Part shown: piece by piece, positions 27,645 to 37,030 of the stretch | Layout of the letters: every line of letters starts with the position of its first letter | Numbering within the stretch: the first letter of the stretch is position 1 | Notes under the pieces: model-generated | The model's database searches: none | Told to the model about the DNA's origin: nothing | What the model saw: only the letters and a program-made list of their open reading frames with translations | Assembly (NCBI RefSeq): GCF_001661075.1 | Contig: NZ_CP014870.1 | Coordinates: forward strand, 2,252,501-2,316,500 | Source: Pseudomonas silesiensis | GTDB lineage: Bacteria > Pseudomonadota > Gammaproteobacteria > Pseudomonadales > Pseudomonadaceae | DNA length: 64,000 bases | Direction: 5' to 3' | Position numbers and translations under genes: made by a program

Positions 27645-30161
27645 ATGGGCAATATCAAACAAGACAGCATGCCGGTCATCCGCGAGCTGCGGGACTTCGA
27701 TCGCCAGTCCGGCAATCGGCTGGAGCGGCTGGTGTTCAACTACCGCCCGCTGTTCATGCTGCTGATGGCGCTGGCCACGGTGGTGTTGGGCTACATGGCC
27801 GCGACTCGCCTGGAGCTGCGCCCCAGCTTCGAGAAAATGATTCCGCAGAGTCAGCCGTACATCCAGAACTTCCTGGAAAACCGTCAGTCGCTGCGCGGCC
27901 TGGGCAACTCGGTGCGGGTGGTGGTGGAGACCACCCAGGGCGATATTTTCGACCCCGGCTACCTGGACGTGCTCAAGCAGGTCAATGACAAACTGTTCCT
28001 CACCGAAGGCGTCGACCGCGCCTGGATGAAGTCGTTGTGGAGCCCGGCGGTGCGCTGGACCGAAGTCACCGAGGAAGGTTTCCAGGGTGGCCCGGTGATG
28101 CCGGATACCTACCAGGGCAAGCCTGAAGAAATAGAACAGCTGCGCCAGAATATTTCCCGTGCCGGTATCGTCGGCAGCCTGGTGGCCAGCGACTACAAAT
28201 CGAGCATGCTGATCGTGCCGCTGCTGGACAAGGCCACGGCCAGCGGTCAGCGCATCGACTACCACGCCTTTTCGCAGATGCTCGAAGAGCAGTTGCGCGA
28301 CCAGATCGAGTTCGCCGGCGACAGCGCGGCGCGCCAGGCCGGGGAGGAGGGCAAGGGTCAGTATAAGGTGCGGGTGATCGGGTTCGCCAAACTGATGGGC
28401 GACCTGATCGACGGGCTGATTCAGGTGATGATGTTCTTCGGTCTGGCCGTGGTCACTTCGCTGATCATCATCTATATCTACACCCGCTGCGTGCGCAGCA
28501 CCTTGCTGGTGGTCGGCTGTTCGCTGATCGCGGTGGTCTGGCAGCTGGGCATCGTCGCCTGGCTGGGTTACGCCATCGACCCCTACTCGGTGCTGGTGCC
28601 GTTCCTGATCTTCGCCATCGGCGTGTCCCACGCGGCGCAGAAGATGAACGGCATCATGCAGGACATCGCCCGCGGCACCCACAAACTGATTGCCGCACGT
28701 TATACCTTCCGCCGCCTGTTCATTGCCGGCGTCACCGCGCTGCTGGCCGATGCCGTGGGGTTCGCGGTGTTGATGCTGATCGATATCCCGGTGATCCGCG
28801 ACCTGGCGATCACCGCCAGTATTGGTGTGGCGGTGCTGATCTTCACCTCGCTGTTGCTGATGCCGGTGGCGCTGTCCTATGTCGGCGTCGGCGCGAAGGC
28901 GGCCGAGCGCGCGCTGAAAATCGACACCCGCGCCGAAGGGCACAAAGGTTTCGGCAAACTGTGGGACTTGCTTGACCGCTTCACTACCCGCCGGTGGGCC
29001 ACCGGGGCGGTATTGGTCGCGCTGCTGATGGGCATCGGCGGCTTCATGGTCAGCCTGCAACTGAAGATCGGCGACCTGGAAAGTGGCGCACCGGAGTTGC
29101 GTGCCGACTCGCGCTATAACCGTGACAACGCCTACATCACCAGCCACTACGCGCTGTCCAGCGACCTGTTCGCGGTGATGATCAAGACCGCGCCGGAAGG
29201 TTGCCTGAACTATAAGACGCTGATCCTCGCCGACCGCCTGGCCTGGGAGCTGCAGCAGTCCCCGGGGGTTCAGGCGACGGCTTCGCTGGTCAACGCTGTA
29301 CGGCAGATTACCGCTGGCACCTATGAGGGCAACCCCAAGCTCAACAGCATCCAGCGCAACCAGGACGTGCTGAACTATGCCGCGCAGCAAGCCTCGGTCA
29401 ACTCTCCGGAGTTGTTCAACAACGACTGCTCGCTGATGCCGGTGATCGCCTTCCTCAAGGACCACAAGGCCGAGACCCTGGATGCCGTGGTGGCCATCGC
29501 CGAAAAATTCGCCCGGGAGAACAACAGCGAAGATCGTCAGTTTCTGTTGGCCGCCGGCAGCGCCGGCATCGAGGCGGCGACCAACATCGTCGTGCGTGAG
29601 GCCAACCGCACCATGCTGCTGTATGTCTACGCGGCGGTGACCTTGTTCTGCCTGATCACCTTCCGCAGCTGGCGCGCCACCCTGGTGGCCTTGCTGCCGC
29701 TGGTGCTGACCTCGATCCTTTGCGAGGCCTTGATGGTGGTCATGGGCATCGGCGTGAAGGTGGCAACGCTGCCGGTGATCGCCCTCGGGGTCGGCATTGG
29801 CGTGGACTACGCCTTGTACCTGCTCAGCGTGCAGCTGCATTACCAGCGTCAGGGCCTGCCGTTGTCCCAGGCTTATCGCAACGCCGTGTCGTTCACTGGC
29901 CGGGTCGTGGGCCTGGTGGGCATCACCCTGGCCGCCGGTGTGGTGTGCTGGGTCTGGTCGCCGATCAAGTTCCAGGCCGACATGGGCATCCTCCTGACCT
30001 TCATGTTCCTGTGGAACATGCTCGGTGCGCTGATCCTGATCCCGGCCCTGTCGTACTTCCTGCTGCGTCACCCCGTTGCGCAAGCCTATGTGGCGCAAAC
30101 GGATAAAACTGGTACATCCCAACGTCAGGACATGCCGCATGCCCTGACCACTTCCGAGTAA
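27645..30161 (+). CDS. MMPL/RND-family lipid transporter
   Basis: An 838-residue inner-membrane protein with two similar halves, each with a large periplasmic loop and a group of about five to six helices. The halves carry LIFAIGVSHAAQKM and ALGVGIGVDYALYLLS, hallmarks of MMPL and hopanoid/sterol-type RND proteins. No membrane fusion protein is encoded nearby; the DUF1329 and YCF48 proteins may take that place. It ends five bases before the acyl-CoA dehydrogenase gene, so transport and oxidation genes share a transcript. The direction of transport cannot be told from sequence. Confidence 0.88.
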   Translation: MGNIKQDSMPVIRELRDFDRQSGNRLERLVFNYRPLFMLLMALATVVLGYMAATRLELRPSFEKMIPQSQPYIQNFLENRQSLRGLGNSVRVVVETTQGDIFDPGYLDVLKQVNDKLFLTEGVDRAWMKSLWSPAVRWTEVTEEGFQGGPVMPDTYQGKPEEIEQLRQNISRAGIVGSLVASDYKSSMLIVPLLDKATASGQRIDYHAFSQMLEEQLRDQIEFAGDSAARQAGEEGKGQYKVRVIGFAKLMGDLIDGLIQVMMFFGLAVVTSLIIIYIYTRCVRSTLLVVGCSLIAVVWQLGIVAWLGYAIDPYSVLVPFLIFAIGVSHAAQKMNGIMQDIARGTHKLIAARYTFRRLFIAGVTALLADAVGFAVLMLIDIPVIRDLAITASIGVAVLIFTSLLLMPVALSYVGVGAKAAERALKIDTRAEGHKGFGKLWDLLDRFTTRRWATGAVLVALLMGIGGFMVSLQLKIGDLESGAPELRADSRYNRDNAYITSHYALSSDLFAVMIKTAPEGCLNYKTLILADRLAWELQQSPGVQATASLVNAVRQITAGTYEGNPKLNSIQRNQDVLNYAAQQASVNSPELFNNDCSLMPVIAFLKDHKAETLDAVVAIAEKFARENNSEDRQFLLAAGSAGIEAATNIVVREANRTMLLYVYAAVTLFCLITFRSWRATLVALLPLVLTSILCEALMVVMGIGVKVATLPVIALGVGIGVDYALYLLSVQLHYQRQGLPLSQAYRNAVSFTGRVVGLVGITLAAGVVCWVWSPIKFQADMGILLTFMFLWNMLGALILIPALSYFLLRHPVAQAYVAQTDKTGTSQRQDMPHALTTSE

Positions 30162-30166
30162 GCACA

Positions 30167-31945
30167 ATGGCTGACTACAAAGCTCCCCTGCGCGACATGC
30201 GCTTCGTCCTCAACGAGGTCTTCGAGGTGTCCCGGCTTTGGGCCCGGTTGCCAGGCCTGGCCGAGGTGATCGATGAAGAAACGGCTGCCGCGATCCTTGA
30301 AGAGGCCGGCAAGATCAGCGCCGCTGTCGTCGCGCCGCTCAACCGCAGCAGCGACGAGCAGGGCTGCACCTGGAACAACGGCGCGGTCCAGGCGCCGGAC
30401 GGTTTTGGCGCCGCCTACCAGGCATTCGCCGAAGGCGGTTGGGTGGGTGTTGGCGGCGATCCGCAGTTCGGCGGCATGGGCATGCCCAAGGCCATTTCGG
30501 CGCAAGTCGAAGAGATGGTCAACTCGGCCAGCCTGTCGTTCGGCCTGTACCCGATGCTGACTGCCGGTGCGTGCCTGTCGATCAATGCCCACGCCAGTGA
30601 GGAACTCAAGGCGCGCTATCTGCCGAACCTGTACGCCGGCACCTGGACCGGTTCGATGTGCCTGACCGAAGCCCATGCCGGCACAGACCTGGGCCTGATT
30701 CGCACCCGGGCCGAACCCCAGGCCGACGGCAGTTTCAAGATCAGCGGCAGCAAGATTTTCATCACCGGCGGCGAGCACGACCTGACCGACAATATCATTC
30801 ATCTGGTGCTGGCCCGATTGCCGGATGCGCCGGCGGGTCCCAAAGGCATTTCCCTGTTCCTGGTGCCCAAGGTGCTGGTCAATGACGATGGCTCGCTGGG
30901 CGAGCGCAATGCGCTGTCCTGCGGTTCGATCGAACACAAGATGGGCATCAAGGCCTCGGCCACCTGCGTGATGAACTTCGACGGGGCCACCGGCTGGATC
31001 ATCGATGCGCCGAACAAGGGCCTGGCGGCGATGTTCACTATGATGAACTACGAACGCCTGGGCGTGGGCATCCAGGGCCTGGCGCTGGGTGAGCGCTCCT
31101 ACCAGAACGCCGTCGAATACGCTCGGGACCGCCTGCAAAGCCGTGCACCGACCGGGGCGCAGCACCAGGACAAGGCAGCCGACCCGATCATCGTGCACCC
31201 GGACGTGCGGCGGATGCTGTTGACCATGAAGGCCCTGAACGAAGGCGGGCGGGCGTTCTCCAGCTACGTGGCCCTGCAACTGGATACCGCCAAGTACAGC
31301 GATGACGCGGCAACCTGCAGCCGCGCCCAACAACTGGTGTCGCTGCTGACCCCGGTGGCCAAGGCGTTCCTCACCGACATGGGGCTGGAAACCACGGTGC
31401 ATGGCCAGCAGATCTTTGGCGGCCATGGCTACATTCGTGAGTGGGGCCAGGAGCAGTTGGTGCGCGACGTGCGCATCACCCAGATCTACGAAGGCACCAA
31501 CGGTATCCAGTCACTGGACCTGGCCGGGCGCAAGATCGTTGGCAGCGGTGGCGCGCTCTACCGGTTGTTCGCCGACGAAATCCGCCACTTCACCGCTAAC
31601 GCCAGCGCTGAACTTGGCGAGTTCACCCAGCCGTTGAATGCCGCCGTGGACACCCTCGACGAACTGACCGCGTGGTTGCTCGATCGAGCCCAGGGCAACC
31701 CGAACGAAATCGGCGCCGCCTCGGTCGAGTACCTGCAGGTATTCGGCTACACCGCCTATGCCTACATATGGGCATTGATGGCCAAGGTGGCCATGGGCAA
31801 ACAGGCCGAGGATGACTTCTACATCAGCAAGCTGGGCACCGCACGTTTCTACTTCGCCCGCCTGCTGCCGCGCATCCACTCGTTGAGCGCGTCGGCCAAG
31901 GCCGGCAGCGAATCCCTCTACGAGCTGGACGCAGCGCACTTCTGA
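30167..31945 (+). CDS. acyl-CoA dehydrogenase (long, DmdC-like type)
   Basis: A 592-residue flavoprotein with the N-terminal, middle and C-terminal acyl-CoA dehydrogenase domains plus the extra C-terminal domain of the long form (PF12806 type, about residues 470-590). FAD/substrate motifs CLTEAHAGTDLG and FITGGEHDL are present, and the catalytic glutamate is in YEGTNGIQ near residue 441. It should introduce a 2,3-double bond into an acyl-CoA made by the ligase encoded next. The length and extra domain are shared with methylthiopropionyl-CoA dehydrogenase DmdC, but that does not fix the substrate. Confidence 0.9.
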   Translation: MADYKAPLRDMRFVLNEVFEVSRLWARLPGLAEVIDEETAAAILEEAGKISAAVVAPLNRSSDEQGCTWNNGAVQAPDGFGAAYQAFAEGGWVGVGGDPQFGGMGMPKAISAQVEEMVNSASLSFGLYPMLTAGACLSINAHASEELKARYLPNLYAGTWTGSMCLTEAHAGTDLGLIRTRAEPQADGSFKISGSKIFITGGEHDLTDNIIHLVLARLPDAPAGPKGISLFLVPKVLVNDDGSLGERNALSCGSIEHKMGIKASATCVMNFDGATGWIIDAPNKGLAAMFTMMNYERLGVGIQGLALGERSYQNAVEYARDRLQSRAPTGAQHQDKAADPIIVHPDVRRMLLTMKALNEGGRAFSSYVALQLDTAKYSDDAATCSRAQQLVSLLTPVAKAFLTDMGLETTVHGQQIFGGHGYIREWGQEQLVRDVRITQIYEGTNGIQSLDLAGRKIVGSGGALYRLFADEIRHFTANASAELGEFTQPLNAAVDTLDELTAWLLDRAQGNPNEIGAASVEYLQVFGYTAYAYIWALMAKVAMGKQAEDDFYISKLGTARFYFARLLPRIHSLSASAKAGSESLYELDAAHF

Positions 31946-31985
31946 TCGAAAGAACTCTGATCCAAAGAACTCTGATCGAAAGAAC
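31941..31985 (+). repeat. three tandem 15-base repeats over the stop codon
   Basis: The unit TCTGATCGAAAGAAC occurs three times in a row with one mismatch (the second copy has TCC for TCG). The first copy contains the TGA stop of the acyl-CoA dehydrogenase gene, and each further copy repeats that TGA in the same frame. It ends 13 bases before the ligase start. Confidence 0.85.
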
Positions 31986-31998
31986 TAGGACCCCAACC

Positions 31999-33642
31999 AT
32001 GATGGCGACAAAAATAATTCCGCCCGCCGACGGCGCCTACGCCTATCCCTTGCTGATCAAGCAATTGTTGCTGTCCGGCGAGCGCTATGAGCCTGGACGG
32101 GAAATCGTCTACGCCGACAAGCTGCGCTACAGCTATAAGACTCTTAACCAACGGATCCGCCGGCTGGCCAACGCGCTGACCGCGGCCGGCGTCAAGGCCG
32201 GGGATACGGTGGCCCTGCTCGACTGGGACAGCCATCGCTACCTGGAATGCTTCTTTGCCGTGCCGATGATCGGCGCGGTGCTGCATACCGTGAACATCCG
32301 TCTTTCGCCGGACCAGGTGCTCTACACCATGAACCACGCCGAGGACGACCTGGTGCTGGTGCATGACGATTTCTTGCCGCTGGTCGAACAGATTCACGGA
32401 CAGCTGAAGACCGTCAAAGGCTACCTGCAGCTCACGGACGACAGGGCAACCGGTACGTCGTTACCGGTGCTGGGGGAATATGAAAAGCTGTTGGCCGGTG
32501 CGGCAGAGCAGTACGACTTTCCCGATTTCGATGAAAACTCCGTGGCGACGCTGTTCTACACCACGGGCACCACCGGCGACCCGAAGGGCGTGTATTTCAC
32601 CCACCGCCAATTGGTTTTGCACACCTTGAATGCCGTGGGCACGCTGGGCGTTTATCAAGGCCTGCCGCTGCTGCGTTCCGATGACGTGTACATGCCGATC
32701 ACGCCGATGTTCCACGTGCATGCCTGGGGCGTGCCCTATGTCGCGACCCTGATGGGGATAAAGCAGGTGTACCCCGGCCGCTACGAACCCAACAGCCTGG
32801 TTCGGCTTTTTCGAGAAGAGCAGGTCACCTTTTCCCATTGCGTGCCCACGATTCTGCAAATGATTTTGAACTGCGAGGAAGCGCAACGGACTCGTTTCGA
32901 GGGCTGGAAAATGCTCCTCGGCGGCAGCGCGCTGACCTTGGGCATTGCCAGCGAAGCGAGTGCCAAGGGCATTCAGGTGCACAGCGGCTACGGCATGTCG
33001 GAAACCTGCCCGTTGCTGTGCCTGACCTACCTGCGTGACGCGGACCTCGCTCAATCCACCCAAGCTCAACTGGCCACCCGCATCAAGACCGGTACGCCGG
33101 TGCCGATGGTCGACCTGAAAATCATCGATGCCAGTGGCAATGACGTTGTCCATGACGGCGAGTCGCTGGGCGAGATCGTGGTGCGCGCGCCCTGGCTGAC
33201 CCAAGGCTATTTGAAGGAGCCCGAAAAAGGTGCAGAGCTGTGGCTCGACGGTTGGCTGCACACCGGCGACCTGGCCTCCATCGATCCCTTGGGCGGGGTG
33301 GAAATCAAGGACCGCATCAAGGATGTGATCAAGACGGGCGGGGAGTGGATCAGCTCCCTGGCGCTGGAGAGCCTGATCAGCGAACACGCGGCGGTGATGT
33401 CGGTCGCGGTCGTGGGCATTGCCGATGAGCAATGGGGGGAGCGGCCCATGGCACTGGTCGTGTGCGAGCCTGGGCAGTATCTCGACCGCAAGATCCTCGA
33501 GACGCACCTGCAGGGATTTGTCGAGCGTGGCCGCATCAACAAATGGGCGATCCCCAAGCAGTTCAAGTTCGTCGCCGAGATTCCCAAGACCAGTGTCGGC
33601 AAGATCGACAAGAAGCTCATCCGGCAAAGCGAATCAAGCTGA
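31999..33642 (+). CDS. acyl-CoA ligase (AMP-forming, DmdB-like)
   Basis: A 547-residue adenylate-forming enzyme. The AMP-binding P-loop LFYTTGTTGDPKGVYF lies near residue 187. Other motifs are GYGMSETCP, the adenine-binding GWLHTGDLAS, and the hinge and C-terminal lysine region SVGKIDKKLIR. It activates a carboxylic acid to its CoA ester; overall similarity is to medium/long-chain ligases including DmdB. It lies 53 bases after the dehydrogenase gene. The start is ATG at 31999 or the adjoining ATG at 32002, with TAGGA upstream. Confidence 0.9.
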   Translation: MMATKIIPPADGAYAYPLLIKQLLLSGERYEPGREIVYADKLRYSYKTLNQRIRRLANALTAAGVKAGDTVALLDWDSHRYLECFFAVPMIGAVLHTVNIRLSPDQVLYTMNHAEDDLVLVHDDFLPLVEQIHGQLKTVKGYLQLTDDRATGTSLPVLGEYEKLLAGAAEQYDFPDFDENSVATLFYTTGTTGDPKGVYFTHRQLVLHTLNAVGTLGVYQGLPLLRSDDVYMPITPMFHVHAWGVPYVATLMGIKQVYPGRYEPNSLVRLFREEQVTFSHCVPTILQMILNCEEAQRTRFEGWKMLLGGSALTLGIASEASAKGIQVHSGYGMSETCPLLCLTYLRDADLAQSTQAQLATRIKTGTPVPMVDLKIIDASGNDVVHDGESLGEIVVRAPWLTQGYLKEPEKGAELWLDGWLHTGDLASIDPLGGVEIKDRIKDVIKTGGEWISSLALESLISEHAAVMSVAVVGIADEQWGERPMALVVCEPGQYLDRKILETHLQGFVERGRINKWAIPKQFKFVAEIPKTSVGKIDKKLIRQSESS

Positions 33643-33680
33643 AAAAGCTGCGCCAACCTGACACTCACCGCAGATTAACT

Positions 33681-33775
33681 GTGGGAGCGAGACCGGCTTG
33701 CCGGCGAAAGCGGTCGATCAGTCACCATCAATGTTGATTTTGATGGCCCCTTCGCGAGCAGGCCCGCTCCCACAG
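33681..33775. repeat. REPIN after the ligase gene
   Basis: Imperfect inverted arms (CTGTGGGAGCGAGACCGGCT and a reverse copy ending CCGCTCCCACAG) surround a spacer with ATCAATGTTGATTTTGAT. It lies between convergent genes. Confidence 0.75.
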
Positions 33776-33776
33776 A

Positions 33777-33944
33777 TCAGCGTCGCAGACGAATTTTCTG
33801 CCAATTGTCCTGGCTGGTGCAGGATCCGGTGTCGCCGCGCATCCAATAGAGGGTCGCCCGGTAAAGCGCCGTTGTCCGGGAGCAGTGTAATCCACGAAGT
33901 TTTTCGTAGGCCCATTTCCAACCGTGCTTAGCTGAGCTGCTCAT
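33777..33944 (-). CDS. small basic protein, 55 aa
   Basis: A 55-codon frame on the minus strand, starting MSSSAKHGWKWAYEKLRGLH and ending WQKIRLRR. Its composition is protein-like: three Trp in the first half and at the end, two Tyr, and a Cys pair (LHCS and GSCTS). TAGG lies nine bases before the ATG. It is net basic, without membrane segment. I do not recognise a family. It lies between the REPIN and the sulfatase gene, downstream of the latter on the same strand by about 130 bases. The rest of 33945-34076 holds nothing that I can support. Confidence 0.55.
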   Translation of the reverse strand: MSSSAKHGWKWAYEKLRGLHCSRTTALYRATLYWMRGDTGSCTSQDNWQKIRLRR

Positions 33945-34076
33945 CCCAAGTACCTATCGAGGCCATCCCTTCTCGAATGGTAGCAGCTAAATAAAAAGTG
34001 GGATCCAATTGATTTCAGGCGTCAAATATTTGTCAAGCTCCGCTGCGACGGCTCTGGGTTGGGCGTCCTGCGCCGG

Positions 34077-36287
34077 TCAGCTCGATTCGGCGACATCATC
34101 GTCAAGGGTCTCGGTCGGCGATTCCTCTTGCCCTGGCAGTTCGGTAATCACACTGAAGTCACTGACTTCGACCGCGCCCGATCCATACCCCAGCAGATGG
34201 AAAGAAAAGGCCTTGCGCGACTGCGGATTGGAGAAGCTGAAATCCATCTCCAATGGCTGGTCGACCGTGACGAGCATTTCGCTGGGCAGGCCCAGTTGCA
34301 CATCCTGTTCCAGTTCCTTGGTCTTGAGCTGGATGTAGGCGTTCTGGTGGGGATCGACCGAGCGCACGGTCAAACGCACGCGGGTGTGTGAGCCTTTGGG
34401 CATCTCGAGGTACTGCGCGCCGATCAGGTTGTCGGCCCAGTCATCCTTTATCTGCGCCTGGAGAGGAATGATGGTCGTGCTACCGAACTGGTAGTGCAGG
34501 TTCAGCGGTGTCTGCAGCAATGTGTGATCCAGGGCGGCGGCCCGTGCCGCGATCTGGCGCGCGCGCTTGCCCCCATATTGACCGCCCAAGGTGGCACGTT
34601 CGGCGATGAAGCCTTCGCTGGCGTAATACCGGCAGCGCTGTTGGAAGTCGCACTCGGTCAAGGTGCCCTGGCCATCGTGGTAGCGCAGCCTGCCGTTGGT
34701 GAACGACATGATCTCGCGGCCGGTATCGTACTGGCGAAACAGCGAACGACCGCTCAGGGTCGGGGGAACCGGCAGGGCGAAATAGTCGAGGATCGAGGTG
34801 CTCAGGTCGACATGGCCGTAGACCCCGGTCTTGATCTGCGGGAGCTGCGCTTGCTCGGGTGCCAGTGTCAGGTTGAAGCCCCAGGAGGACGCGAGGCGCA
34901 CGCCGTCGATGCCATGGGATTCGTCGGATGTGATCACCACCAGGGTGTCCTTGAGGATGCCTTGGCGTTCCAGGCCGTCGAGGAATTGCCCAAGGGCATC
35001 GTCCAGGTAGCCCACGGCGGCTTGCTTGGCGGTGTCATAACGCTGCAAATAGTCGTCCGGGGCAGAGTAGGGCTGGTGGGTGCCGACGGTCAGCAGCGTC
35101 AGCATCCACGGCTTTTTGTTTTTCTTCAGCTGGCCGACGTAGTCCAGCGCGCCTTCGAAGAAAGCCTTGTCGTCCTTGCCCCACGGGAAGTCGAGGTAGG
35201 ACGCATTGGTGAACCATTCCAGGCCATGGGTCGCGTCGAAACCGATGTGCGGCATGATCTTGTCTTTGGCCATGAAGCGCAGCCCGGCGCCTTGGAGGTA
35301 GTGGGTGGAGAAGCCGTTCTTGCGCAATTGTGCCGGCAGGCAGGCCTGGTTGCGTTCACTCTGGGTCAGCATCTCGACGCCTTTTGGCGTGCCATTGTCG
35401 AGCTTGTCGTAGTCGCCGCAGAGCATCGCGTACAGGCCACGAATGGTCTGGTGGCTGTGCAGCACGTAGTCCGGCGTGTTCATGCCCCGTTCCGCCCATT
35501 GGCTGAGATGGGGCATCAGGTTCTCTTGATAGCTGCTGTGCAGTGCCTGGCGGTTGACCCCGACATAGGCGCCGGGAATGCCTTCCAGGGCAATGATCAA
35601 GACGTTGCGTGCACGTCCCGGGGCTGCCAGCAGGCGTTGGCCGGTCAGGTCGAGCTCGGTGAGGCCTGCCATCTGCGGGGCGACATCGATCTCGTCACCT
35701 TCCAGCCAGTCTTCCGCGCGCGCTTGAACATCACCCACGCTGGCGGCCAGCACCTGGTGCGGCAAGTTGAACACGTGCCACTGGTCCGCATCGGTAGGTT
35801 GCAGGTGTTGCGCCCCCCAGTGAGCGGTCAACAGCGACAGCGGCACCGACCAGGCATGACGGGGCAAGCGCGGTGCAGGTGTCGCAGCGCCCAGCCAGTG
35901 GGTGCACAGCCACGCCATCAGTCCCAGCAGCAAGGTGGTCGCCAACCAGGGTTGGGCGAACCCGCCGCCGGTGGAGTTTTCCAGAAACTGCGGATCGATC
36001 AGGTAGTGCAAGTCCGAGACGTTGGGCAGCCGGCCGACCGCACTGACCAGTTCGGCGCTCGCCACGGTCATGAGGCCCCAGGCCAGCAATATCGGCAGGG
36101 CCAGCCACCAGGGACGACGGTGCAGGAGCACGATGAGCAGGGTCCCGATGCACAGGTCCGACAGGTAGCCATGAGGATTCGACCAACCCAGCGCGGCGCG
36201 CAGGCACAGGGGCAGGATCAGAACCAGGCCGGTGAGGGCGATGAGACGTGCATGGGGGTGTCGTAACCACTGACGGATGATGTTCAC
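34077..36287 (-). CDS. LTA synthase-like sulfatase/phosphoglycerol transferase
   Basis: A 736-residue inner-membrane protein with about five N-terminal helices (residues 10-165), then a periplasmic alkaline phosphatase-superfamily domain from about residue 225. Motifs VLIIALEGIPGAYV, LHSHQTIRGLYAMLCGDY (likely catalytic threonine in HQT) and VITSDESHG fit the LtaS/OpgB/MdoB group. About 170 residues of beta-rich C-terminal domain follow. Such enzymes transfer phosphoglycerol or phosphoethanolamine to glycans or lipids. It is a single gene. Confidence 0.85.
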   Translation of the reverse strand: MNIIRQWLRHPHARLIALTGLVLILPLCLRAALGWSNPHGYLSDLCIGTLLIVLLHRRPWWLALPILLAWGLMTVASAELVSAVGRLPNVSDLHYLIDPQFLENSTGGGFAQPWLATTLLLGLMAWLCTHWLGAATPAPRLPRHAWSVPLSLLTAHWGAQHLQPTDADQWHVFNLPHQVLAASVGDVQARAEDWLEGDEIDVAPQMAGLTELDLTGQRLLAAPGRARNVLIIALEGIPGAYVGVNRQALHSSYQENLMPHLSQWAERGMNTPDYVLHSHQTIRGLYAMLCGDYDKLDNGTPKGVEMLTQSERNQACLPAQLRKNGFSTHYLQGAGLRFMAKDKIMPHIGFDATHGLEWFTNASYLDFPWGKDDKAFFEGALDYVGQLKKNKKPWMLTLLTVGTHQPYSAPDDYLQRYDTAKQAAVGYLDDALGQFLDGLERQGILKDTLVVITSDESHGIDGVRLASSWGFNLTLAPEQAQLPQIKTGVYGHVDLSTSILDYFALPVPPTLSGRSLFRQYDTGREIMSFTNGRLRYHDGQGTLTECDFQQRCRYYASEGFIAERATLGGQYGGKRARQIAARAAALDHTLLQTPLNLHYQFGSTTIIPLQAQIKDDWADNLIGAQYLEMPKGSHTRVRLTVRSVDPHQNAYIQLKTKELEQDVQLGLPSEMLVTVDQPLEMDFSFSNPQSRKAFSFHLLGYGSGAVEVSDFSVITELPGQEESPTETLDDDVAESS

Positions 36288-36435
36288 AAAAAGTTCTTCC
36301 AGACATTAAAGCGTCATATCAATGTGCTGGATGGTATCAACTGGCGACAAAACTGGCCCGGGTATCAAGGGGTGGAGGCGCTGTTGGGCGGGTAACGGGC
36401 CAGAGTATTGTTTGACATTAAGTGTCAGAGCGCGC

Positions 36436-36882
36436 TCAAAGACAATTGCAAGCCACGCTGACCGCCTTCGCGGCGCGTTTCAGTTCCTGTCTGACGTCGG
36501 CCGGTATCCGCCGTTTCATGGGGCGCTGGTCAAGGAATATCTGCTCGCCTCGAGCATTGATCTCCGCATCGATACCCGCTGCCTGGGCTTCGATGGAGGC
36601 CGCGTGAGCTTCTATCACCCGGTTGACCTCGGCTTCATTGGTCGCCGCGTCGAGGGCATCGATCAAGGCTGCCACTTTGGCTTCCTCATCCTTGGCATAC
36701 TCTTCTACCGACAATCCGGCGGCCAACGCCCGTGCGCGGATTTCCACGCTTTTGAGCGCCTGCTTGGCTTCGCTGCACCGCGCGTCCACTTTGCGGTGTT
36801 CGACGGTGTTCCACTGGATGAGTCCATAGGTCATCGCTCCGATCACGACGACGGCTATGCCACCCATCAGGGTTCGCTTCAT
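36436..36882 (-). CDS. hypothetical exported or membrane-anchored protein, 148 aa
   Basis: A 148-residue protein with one N-terminal hydrophobic helix (MKRTLMGGIAVVVIGAMTYG), acting as signal anchor or signal peptide, then an Ala/Glu-rich helical region with probable coiled coil (residues 30-110) and a CNC near the C-terminus. The composition strongly suggests a real periplasmic protein. I do not recognise the family. It is separated from both neighbours by about 150 bases. Confidence 0.7.
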   Translation of the reverse strand: MKRTLMGGIAVVVIGAMTYGLIQWNTVEHRKVDARCSEAKQALKSVEIRARALAAGLSVEEYAKDEEAKVAALIDALDAATNEAEVNRVIEAHAASIEAQAAGIDAEINARGEQIFLDQRPMKRRIPADVRQELKRAAKAVSVACNCL

Positions 36883-37030
36883 CGTTGCACCGGCAAGCGG
36901 CTGGGGAGTGGGGGTTCTTTTTGCATCGCTTCAACTCACTCGAGAAGATCAAAGCGTAGCATCGGAACCGGCCGCCCCCCGGTTGACCGTCGGGTATTGG
37001 CAAAGCAAAAAGTTGAGTGTTTCAGCGGTG

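Noticed and set aside
27543..30167. 874-codon open frame antisense to the RND transporter gene
   Set aside because: Long only because of high GC in the third codon position. The translation is His/Gln/Asp-rich with no domain, while the + strand carries a recognisable MMPL protein.
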